Notes under the pieces: model-generated
Database searches by the model: none
What the model saw: only the letters and a program-made list of their open reading frames with translations
Told to the model about the DNA's origin: nothing
Program-made: the position numbers and the translations under genes
Part shown: positions 14,384-18,918 of the stretch, one piece after another
Position numbering within the stretch: the first letter of the stretch is position 1
Layout: each line of letters begins with the position of its first letter
Assembly: GCA_964541725.1 (NCBI GenBank)
Contig: CAZIQG010000016.1
Location: 1-18,918, forward strand
Source: JAGOUY01 sp964541725
GTDB lineage: Bacteria; Patescibacteriota; Patescibacteriia; 2-12-FULL-60-25
Direction: 5' to 3'
Length of the DNA stretch: 18,918 nt

Positions 14384-15010
14384 TTAATCATCACGTTTTT
14401 GTTTGTTTAGGAAGGCTTTGATGGGTGCGTATGCCGCTCTATGTATTGCACAGGGTCCAAGAAGCGCTAGAGCTTTTTGATGCGCTTTTGTCCCATAGCC
14501 CTTATGTTTGGAGAACTGATACCCCGGATACTGCTCGTCTAGTACTTTCATGTATTCATCACGCGCAACTTTTGCGATGATGGAAGCCGCGGCGATAGAT
14601 TTGCTGATGGCATCTCCTCGGACGATGGGAGTGCAGGGGATGGGGCCAGGGATTGGGAAGGCGTCACTTAAGATCCAGTCTGGTTGAAGGGTGAGGGATT
14701 GTAGGGCGCGTTGGGTGGCGAGAGTCGAGGCGTGGCGGATATTGAGCGTATTTATTTCTTCGACGGTGGCGAGCCCGATTGCCCAGGCTAGGCTTTTTTC
14801 TTTAATGAGATTTGTCAGTTTTTCTCGTTGTGAGGCAGAGAGTTGTTTGGAATCGTTTACGCCGCGCAATTGCTTGCCGGGGGCAAGGATGACGGCGGCG
14901 GCATAGACGGAACCGGCCCATGCTCCACACCCGACCTCATCTACACCGGCAATCAAGCGGTACCCTTTGTTGAGCAACGTTTTTTCATGGCGAAATGAGG
15001 GGGTCGACAT
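14384..15010 (-). CDS. rnhB: Ribonuclease HII
   Basis: A 208-residue endonuclease that cuts RNA in RNA/DNA hybrids and removes misincorporated ribonucleotides. The first catalytic pair D24-E25 is in IAGVDEVGCGAWAG. A further Asp is in WILSDAFPIPG, and the last in VRGDAISKSIAAASIIAKVARDEYM. The C-terminal YPGYQFSKHKGYGTKAHQKAL is typical of bacterial type 2 enzymes. The family's G-R-G motif after D-E-V, which contacts the RNA-DNA junction, reads G-C-G here (Cys28). Its promoter is divergent from the secreted-protein gene. pyrF follows in the same direction 87 bp on and may be co-transcribed. Confidence 0.95.
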   Translation of the reverse strand: MSTPSFRHEKTLLNKGYRLIAGVDEVGCGAWAGSVYAAAVILAPGKQLRGVNDSKQLSASQREKLTNLIKEKSLAWAIGLATVEEINTLNIRHASTLATQRALQSLTLQPDWILSDAFPIPGPIPCTPIVRGDAISKSIAAASIIAKVARDEYMKVLDEQYPGYQFSKHKGYGTKAHQKALALLGPCAIHRAAYAPIKAFLNKQKRDD

Positions 15011-15016
15011 GTCAAG

Positions 15017-15044
15017 AGTATAGAGCGAGGGTTGACCGTTACAA
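15017..15044 (-). promoter_or_regulatory. Putative promoter of rnhB
   Basis: On the minus strand: TTGTAA (plus 15039-15044), 16-nt spacer, TATACT (plus 15017-15022), then exactly 6 nt to the rnhB ATG. Predicts a leaderless rnhB mRNA. Confidence 0.55.
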
Positions 15045-15066
15045 AATCCAGGATTTGGTATATACT
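15038..15066 (+). promoter_or_regulatory. Putative promoter of the secreted-protein gene
   Basis: A good -10 box TATACT (15061-15066) with a weak -35 (GTTACA, 15038-15043) at 17 nt. The start near 15073 leaves a leader of about 10 nt before ATG 15083. It overlaps the divergent rnhB promoter, so the two could compete. Confidence 0.45.
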
Positions 15067-15082
15067 GGTTCCTACATCCCCT

Positions 15083-15592
15083 ATGCGTAAATATACCTCT
15101 TATTTAAGCGTTTTTCTGGCCATTGCGTTTGTCTGTACGGGTATCATGGCTCCACGAACGGGAGAAGCAGCAACGGCAAAGAAAGCCCCAGCAAAAAAGA
15201 CGATTGCCTACGACCTATACAATCCGAATCGCAAATATAAAGATGAGAAGATTGAGATCGACGACACCGCTTCTCGTTGTAATACGCCGGCGATGCGTAC
15301 TGCCCATGGGAAGAATTTGGCAAAGGCCTTGGAAGATGGGCAGCTATATGGATTCACTTTTGAGAGTGTGTCTGGAACAAACGTGCTGTCTCCTGGTGAG
15401 GAAGCCTTTAAGACCTACTTAGAAGGATTGGATATTGCTTGGGGTGCCATGGAAGAACCGTATTGTGGTTTTGGAGCGTTTGGGACACAGGCCGCGAATA
15501 AATCGTATAATAAAAGTGTCACGCGTTTGCGCGCGCGGTTTTTAGAGGCGATGAAGAAGACAAAGACGGTGGCCTTAAAAACCACAAAATAA
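15083..15592 (+). CDS. Hypothetical secreted protein
   Basis: A 169-residue protein with a clear signal peptide: basic start MRKYTS, hydrophobic core YLSVFLAIAFVCTGIMA and a probable cut near GEAATA (~residue 29-32). The mature part begins with a Lys/Ala-rich stretch (AKKAPAKK), then a mixed domain with DLYNPNRKYKDEKIEIDD. Outside the signal peptide it has only two Cys (SRCNTP and EPYCGFG), which could form a disulphide. The C-terminus is a basic helix (RLRARFLEAMKKTKTVALK). No family recognised. ATG 15083 is chosen over the upstream in-frame start at 15032 because it gives a proper signal peptide and follows the -10 box. It ends 4 bp before ruvX. Confidence 0.82.
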   Translation: MRKYTSYLSVFLAIAFVCTGIMAPRTGEAATAKKAPAKKTIAYDLYNPNRKYKDEKIEIDDTASRCNTPAMRTAHGKNLAKALEDGQLYGFTFESVSGTNVLSPGEEAFKTYLEGLDIAWGAMEEPYCGFGAFGTQAANKSYNKSVTRLRARFLEAMKKTKTVALKTTK

Positions 15593-15596
15593 TCCT

Positions 15597-15992
15597 ATGC
15601 GCGTGCTCGGGGTTGATTACGGAAGTGCACGAGTAGGGCTCGCGATGGGGGATACAGAGACACGATTGGCAGGCCCCTGGTCTGTTCTTCGTCGTGAGGA
15701 TGATGAAATCTTGATTAAAGAATTGTTGGAGCTTATCCGTCATGAAGGAGTTGACCAAGTCGTTGTTGGTCTTCCTCATCCGTTGGCGGATCAAGAGCGT
15801 GATACCGCGCAGACGTTAAGGATCCGCGAGTTTGTTGCGGCACTGCGTGCGAAAAACATCGATGTGGTGGAAGAAAATGAAACGTGGTCTTCTTCGCTCG
15901 CCGCTAAGCAGGGGATTGAAGCTGGATTGCGTGGCAAGCGCGATGATTTGGCGGCGGCGAATATTTTGCAGGGGTATTTGGATCGAGTCTGA
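15597..15992 (+). CDS. ruvX: Putative pre-16S rRNA nuclease / Holliday junction resolvase-like protein
   Basis: A 131-residue RNase H-fold protein of the YqgF/RuvX family, thought to process the 5' end of 16S rRNA. First-strand motif VLGVDYGSARVGLAMGD (Asp7), then VDQVVVGLP, then ENETWSSSLAA where most members have D-E-R-L-(T/S)-T, then the final Asp in RDDLAAANILQGYLD. The Glu of the third motif is kept, but the following Arg is Thr. Length is typical (~130-140). The start ATG follows TCCT directly and lies 4 bp after the upstream stop. Confidence 0.92.
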   Translation: MRVLGVDYGSARVGLAMGDTETRLAGPWSVLRREDDEILIKELLELIRHEGVDQVVVGLPHPLADQERDTAQTLRIREFVAALRAKNIDVVEENETWSSSLAAKQGIEAGLRGKRDDLAAANILQGYLDRV

Positions 15993-16014
15993 AGTTCCCC
16001 TCCTTCGGTCCCTC

Positions 16015-16794
16015 ATGTCCTATATCCGTGATCGTGCCATTGTGTTACGTGCTGAGCCGTTTCGGGAGCAGGACGTGTGGTTGGTGTGTTATGGCAGATC
16101 GCTGGGGAAGTTTACGTCCGTCGCACGAGGGTCTCGTGTGCTCAAGGCAAAGCATTTAGGTCACCTGCAGGCATTGTCAGAAGTGGAAGTGATGGTCGCA
16201 AAAGGTGCGGCGTTCGATAAGATGGCGGTGGCTCGATTGGTTACCGTTCGTCATCATGTGAAGAATTCTCTCTCGGCCACGGTCTTGGCGGGGGCAGCTG
16301 CAGATTTTGTTGATAAGCTGACACAACCGGGTTCGCCAGACCCTTATATCTACGAGTTATTGCAAGAAGCATTAGATGTGTTTTTTGATACTGAGAATGA
16401 AGTGACGCCTATTCGTGGGCAATTTTTGTTTGCCGCGTTTGCCCTTAAAGTCCTGCGCATGTTGGGGTATGTGCCAGATGTACGGCATTGTAACGCGTGT
16501 CGCAAGCCGTTGAAGGAGGATGCGTTTTTACTCTCTAAGCTCGGAATCGTGACGTGTGCCGATTGTCGCTATGGGCAATTTCGAGCAGAAGAAGCGGAGC
16601 GTTTGCCAGCGCGCGCGATCCCCTTATTTTCTTTTGTAAGTTCCCAACCGTTACAAGACTGTCTTAAAGTTACGGCTCCACAAGAGCTTTTAGAAACTGT
16701 GCAAGCGATGGTGATGGCTTCTCTACGTCAAACGCCTGTTCGAGCGGCTCCGCATGGGTTTACGAGTGTTGCGATGTTATTAGCTTCTGTTTGA
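16015..16794 (+). CDS. recO: DNA repair protein RecO
   Basis: A 259-residue protein that helps load RecA with RecF and RecR. The N-terminal OB fold begins with the hallmark YIRDRAIVLRAEPFREQDVW and continues LGKFTSVARGSRVLKAKHLG. The helical middle contains QFLFAAFALKVLRMLGYVPD. A four-cysteine zinc module follows at C159, C162, C181 and C184 (HCNACRKPL and TCADCRYG). The frame is open upstream inside ruvX, but ATG 16015 gives the standard N-terminus; it is preceded by CCCTC and no Shine-Dalgarno site, 22 bp after ruvX. Confidence 0.95.
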   Translation: MSYIRDRAIVLRAEPFREQDVWLVCYGRSLGKFTSVARGSRVLKAKHLGHLQALSEVEVMVAKGAAFDKMAVARLVTVRHHVKNSLSATVLAGAAADFVDKLTQPGSPDPYIYELLQEALDVFFDTENEVTPIRGQFLFAAFALKVLRMLGYVPDVRHCNACRKPLKEDAFLLSKLGIVTCADCRYGQFRAEEAERLPARAIPLFSFVSSQPLQDCLKVTAPQELLETVQAMVMASLRQTPVRAAPHGFTSVAMLLASV

Positions 16795-16815
16795 TAAGAG
16801 AGTGATTCGGTTAGC

Positions 16816-16844
16816 TTGACGGTCTAGATTCGTTTCTTCATACT
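16816..16844 (+). promoter_or_regulatory. Putative promoter of structured RNA unit A
   Basis: TTGACG (16816-16821), 17-nt spacer, CATACT (16839-16844), 22 bp after the recO stop. Expected start about 16851. Confidence 0.5.
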
Positions 16845-16850
16845 GTTTTT

Positions 16851-17044
16851 TGCGAAAGGAGAGAACGTATGCAGTTCGATTTGCGCGCGTACTAGGCCAA
16901 GCACCCGAGGATCTAGCGGGTGCCAATGCACCCCGTTCCCTTCCGCGAAGGGAGGGAGAAATGAGGTGGGGTTTAGACCCACAAAAGACGAAGAAGTTTC
17001 TGACTACGACCCGGCTCCAGGAGAGACCGGGTCGTGCTAATTTT
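16851..17044 (+). ncRNA. Candidate structured RNA, unit A
   Basis: A ~194-nt transcript from the promoter above to the terminator at 17006-17044. In order: GCGAAAGGAG (16852-16861); a tiny frame ATG 16869 to TAG 16895 (MQFDLRAY) spaced like a Shine-Dalgarno start; hairpin GCACCCG/CGGGTGC (16901-16923); hairpin TCCCTTC/GAAGGGA (16937-16953), whose 3' arm belongs to GAAGGGAGG (16947-16955); ATG 16961 shortly after; hairpin GTGGG/CCCAC (16966-16982); terminator. Unit C (17413-17597) has the same order of purine motifs, ATGs and a near-identical terminator. I match it to no known family. A longer frame (16850-17053) exists but is not protein-like. Confidence 0.45.
17006..17044 (+). terminator. 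Terminator hairpin, copy 1 of a repeated element
   Basis: A 9-bp stem ACGACCCGG/CCGGGTCGT (17006-17014, 17027-17035) with a 12-nt loop in which CTC and GAG can pair further; tail GCTAATTTT. The stretch 16999-17044 recurs at 17551-17597 with only about four differences, all outside the main stem. Confidence 0.7.
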
Positions 17045-17336
17045 GTAGATTGACAGGGTGCGCTTTCACCTGGCAGGCTGCTCGTTAGGAAAGGAAAGAC
17101 GACGAATGACACGTCTCACGAGTCATAAGCTTCACTCTGGAAGGATGCCTCGATATGAGAGGCAGCGAAAGGAGGGTAAACGGTGTGATGTCGTACCACC
17201 ACAACCACTCACGAGGCAACCCACAGCTCCCGTCTCGATCCTTAATCTTCTTCCACCGGCCACGTTCGGAGCGAGGGCGTCCATAGAATTTATGCGCTAT
17301 TACGGTGTTCTGCCGACTTCCTTGAGTGGCTTTTTT
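17045..17336 (+). other. Middle non-coding segment (unit B), possibly a third structured RNA
   Basis: No protein gene is convincing. It starts with TTGACA (17050-17055) but lacks a -10 box at the right distance. Hairpins: CAGGGTG/CACCTG (17054-17072), AGACG/CGTCT (17097-17116), TGCCTC/GAGGCA (17146-17164). The last is followed at once by GCGAAAGGAG (17165-17174), identical to the 10-mer at the start of unit A. An ATG at 17188 opens a 32-codon frame to TAG 17286; another ATG at 17106 opens a 98-codon basic, low-complexity frame to 17402. It ends at a terminator (17312-17336). Confidence 0.4.
17312..17336 (+). terminator. Intrinsic terminator of the middle segment
   Basis: GCCGACT (17312-17318) pairs with AGTGGC (17325-17330) with one bulged G and a 6-nt loop, followed by T6 (17331-17336). 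The clearest Rho-independent layout in the window. The next 40 bp are T-rich. Confidence 0.6.
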
Positions 17337-17378
17337 CATCCCCTGTCTGCTTTTGGTTTTTTGGCCGTTTTTTATGGG

Positions 17379-17408
17379 TTGACTCAGGTGAAGCTGAGAT
17401 GATATGAC
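17379..17408 (+). promoter_or_regulatory. Putative promoter of structured RNA unit C
   Basis: TTGACT (17379-17384), 18-nt spacer, TATGAC (17403-17408), or ATATGA at 17-nt spacing. A CTCAG/CTGAG inverted repeat (17383-17398) lies in the spacer and might bind a regulator. Confidence 0.5.
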
Positions 17409-17412
17409 TAGT

Positions 17413-17597
17413 CCTGCCACAGGAGTGGCAGGAAGGAGTCTGAGCCATGAAACGGCTCTCCGCTTCGATGGGCCGCTGACCACCACCTACGGGCAGAGGG
17501 ATCATTTCCTCAAAGAAGGGAGGTAGCCATGGATCCTCCGTGTGAAAAGATCTGACTGACGACCCGGCTCATGGAGAGACCGGGTCGTGTTAATTTT
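17413..17597 (+). ncRNA. Candidate structured RNA, unit C
   Basis: A ~185-nt transcript is expected. Hairpin CCTGCCAC/GTGGCAGG with an AGGA tetraloop (17413-17432), then AAGGAG, then ATG 17447 with a 10-codon frame (MKRLSASMGR), whose start lies in a GAGCC/GGCTC hairpin (17442-17458). Next a long imperfect stem around 17487-17537 that presents GAAGGGAGG (17515-17523), ATG 17529 with an 8-codon frame (MDPPCEKI), then the terminator. This parallels unit A: purine motif + ATG, GAAGGGAGG + ATG, same terminator. The mini-frames may be decoys of an RNA structure or real leader peptides. Confidence 0.45.
17559..17597 (+). terminator. Terminator hairpin, copy 2 of a repeated element
   Basis: The same 9-bp stem ACGACCCGG/CCGGGTCGT (17559-17567, 17580-17588), tail GTTAATTTT. 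The loop differs from copy 1 at two bases but keeps the inner CTC/GAG pairing. Confidence 0.7.
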
Positions 17598-17614
17598 AGA
17601 ATCCTGATCGCTGT

Positions 17615-17643
17615 TTGACGGTTTGCTAGAAACCCTCTATTTT
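17615..17643 (+). promoter_or_regulatory. Putative promoter of asnS
   Basis: TTGACG (17615-17620), 17-nt spacer, TATTTT (17638-17643), ending 10 nt before ATG 17654. It follows the unit C terminator by 17 bp, so asnS is expected to be transcribed separately with a leader of about 3-5 nt. Confidence 0.5.
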
Positions 17644-17653
17644 TGTTTACTAT

Positions 17654-18918
17654 ATGGCTTCTATTAAAGAGTTTTCTTCCTTAGTGGGACAAACGGTCAC
17701 GATCAAGGGCTGGGCATACAATGTCCGGTCGAGTGGATCGATCGTGTTTCTGCAGGTGCGTGACGGGTCTGGCTTTACCCAGGCAGTGGTGGCGAAAGCG
17801 GGTGTAGACGAAGTAACGTGGAATGCAGCCACACAAGCGACGATTGAATCGGCTTGTATCGTTGAGGGAACAGTGACCAAGCATCCGAAGCAGGAAGGGG
17901 TGTATGAGTTGCAAGCCACGAAGGTTGAGCTTGTGCAACAGGCGGAAGAGTACCCCATCGGGAAGAAAGAACATGGACCCGATTTTTTGTTGGATCAACG
18001 TCATTTGTGGTTGCGCACGCCAACGCAGTGGGCCATCCAACGCGTGCGCAATGAAGTCATGTATGCCACCTATGATTGGATGCGGGACAATGGCTACATG
18101 AAGTTTGATTCTCCCATTTTGACACCGAATGCGTGTGAAGGGACGACAGAGTTATTTGAAATCGATTATTTTGAAGATCGCAAAGCGTACCTCTCTCAAT
18201 CAGGCCAATTGTATTTAGAGGCGGCCATCGCTTCCTTTGGAAAAGTCTTTGACTTTGGTCCGGTGTTTCGTGCCGAGAAATCGAAGACACGGCGTCACCT
18301 CACAGAGTTTTGGATGATGGATGCGGAGACGGCGTACGCCACACACGAAGATAACATGGCGATCCAGGAGCGGTTGATTTGTTTTATTGTTGAACGTGTT
18401 TTGGCGAACTGTCAGACGGAGCTTAAGATCCTAGAGCGCGACCAGGAACCACTTAAGCAAGTAAAAGGACCGTTTCCTCGTTTACGTCATGCCGATGCGG
18501 TTAAACAGTTGCGAGAACTTGGATCTGATATTGGAGAGATGGATGATCTCGGAGCGGATGATGAGACAATGTTGACCAAACAATACGATCGCCCAATTTT
18601 TGTAGAACGCTATCCAGCCGTCGTTAAAGCGTTCTACATGAAGCGTGATCCAGAAGATCCGACACGTGTACTATGCTCTGATTTATTAGCGCCAGAAGGA
18701 TACGGAGAGATTAGCGGGGGATCGCAACGTGAAGATAACCATGATGAGTTGTTGAAACGCATCCGTGAACACAGCCTACCGGAGGAAGCGTTTCAATGGT
18801 ATCTGGATTTGCGTAAATACGGCTCGGTTCCACATGCGGGTTTTGGGTTTGGGCTTGAACGGATTGTGACCTGGGTGTGCGGAATCCATCATGTGCGTGA
18901 AACGATCCCGTTTCCTCG
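17654..18918 (+). CDS. asnS: Asparaginyl-tRNA synthetase (3' end outside window)
   Basis: 421 codons of a class II synthetase charging tRNA-Asn. An N-terminal OB-fold anticodon domain (~1-100; VTIKGWAYNVRSSGSIVFLQ) is followed by the core with LLDQRHLWLRTP, then TELFEIDYF, the amino-acid pocket YLSQSGQLYLEAA, motif 2 FRAEKSKTRRHLTEFWMMDAE (~206) and motif 3 GFGFGLERIVTWVCG (~397). The final HHVRETIPFPR suggests only a few residues are missing. The H-x-R-E-T-I-P-F-P-R ending and core resemble the archaeal-type AsnRS/AspRS branch, so an AspRS-related enzyme is the alternative. No Shine-Dalgarno site; the ATG follows TTTACTAT. Confidence 0.92.
   Translation, partial: MASIKEFSSLVGQTVTIKGWAYNVRSSGSIVFLQVRDGSGFTQAVVAKAGVDEVTWNAATQATIESACIVEGTVTKHPKQEGVYELQATKVELVQQAEEYPIGKKEHGPDFLLDQRHLWLRTPTQWAIQRVRNEVMYATYDWMRDNGYMKFDSPILTPNACEGTTELFEIDYFEDRKAYLSQSGQLYLEAAIASFGKVFDFGPVFRAEKSKTRRHLTEFWMMDAETAYATHEDNMAIQERLICFIVERVLANCQTELKILERDQEPLKQVKGPFPRLRHADAVKQLRELGSDIGEMDDLGADDETMLTKQYDRPIFVERYPAVVKAFYMKRDPEDPTRVLCSDLLAPEGYGEISGGSQREDNHDELLKRIREHSLPEEAFQWYLDLRKYGSVPHAGFGFGLERIVTWVCGIHHVRETIPFP

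Noticed and set aside
16850..17053. 67-codon frame through unit A
   Set aside because: It reads straight through three hairpins and the duplicated terminator; the parallel unit C has no matching frame.
17058..17402. 114-codon frame in the non-coding locus (and its minus-strand counterpart 17085-17486)
   Set aside because: No recognisable motif, runs through hairpins, a terminator and the next promoter region; amino-acid make-up looks like translated RNA structure.
16795..17653. tmRNA, RNase P RNA, SRP RNA, T-box leader or a common riboswitch
   Set aside because: No tRNA-like ends or tag frame, no P-RNA core such as GAGGAAAGTCC, no SRP GGAAG-loop arrangement, no T-box TGGNACCGCG-like sequence, and asnS has its own promoter after the terminator. 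A profile search could still change this.
1..18918. Alternative genetic code with TGA as glycine
   Set aside because: TGA ends several genes at expected lengths and does not occur inside conserved domains.

Overview
The window reads as a stretch of chromosome from an uncultured bacterium, most likely of the Candidate Phyla Radiation (Patescibacteria). This is inferred from gene content and style: compact housekeeping genes, a UvrD-type helicase fused to an Fe-S RecB-family nuclease, a minimal DUF721 protein, an archaeal-style nucleotidyltransferase beside aminoacyl-tRNA synthetase genes, and a near absence of Shine-Dalgarno sites. TGA is used as a stop (tgt, the nucleotidyltransferase gene, recO), so the Gly-TGA code of Absconditabacteria/Gracilibacteria is not in use. 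No rRNA, tRNA, CRISPR array, transposase or phage gene was seen.

Layout. Positions 1-817: the 3' end of tgt, interrupted in frame by an inverted array of 7-bp repeats, followed by a YgjP-type metallopeptidase gene. 863-4676: helicase-nuclease, DUF721/DciA-like protein, and a four-helix membrane protein. 4718-9044: the rod-shape operon mreB-mreC-mreD-mrdA, with overlapping or nearly touching genes. 9214-12860: greA, lysS, a RibL-like nucleotidyltransferase and serS, an apparent transcription/translation operon. 12906-13445: an uncharacterised membrane-anchored protein. 13446-15010: a possible small RNA, then on the minus strand rnhB followed by a GC-rich, 5'-truncated pyrF. 15083-16794: a secreted hypothetical protein, ruvX and recO. 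16795-17653: 859 bp without a convincing protein gene, holding two related structured transcription units and a third, looser one between them. 17654 to the end: asnS, cut by the window edge.

The genes cover DNA repair and replication (helicase-nuclease, RNase HII, RuvX, RecO, DUF721), cell-wall elongation (MreBCD, PBP2) and translation (Tgt, LysRS, SerRS, AsnRS, with GreA for transcription). Several genes share one promoter layout: a sigma70-like -10 box ending 6-8 nt before the ATG, which predicts leaderless mRNAs. Other starts sit directly behind CCT or CCTC instead of a purine-rich ribosome site.

The most unusual items are the non-coding locus between recO and asnS, the in-frame heptamer palindrome in a Tgt that has lost all four zinc ligands, and the compositionally foreign pyrF remnant. 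All functional calls come from reading the sequence; no database search was possible.
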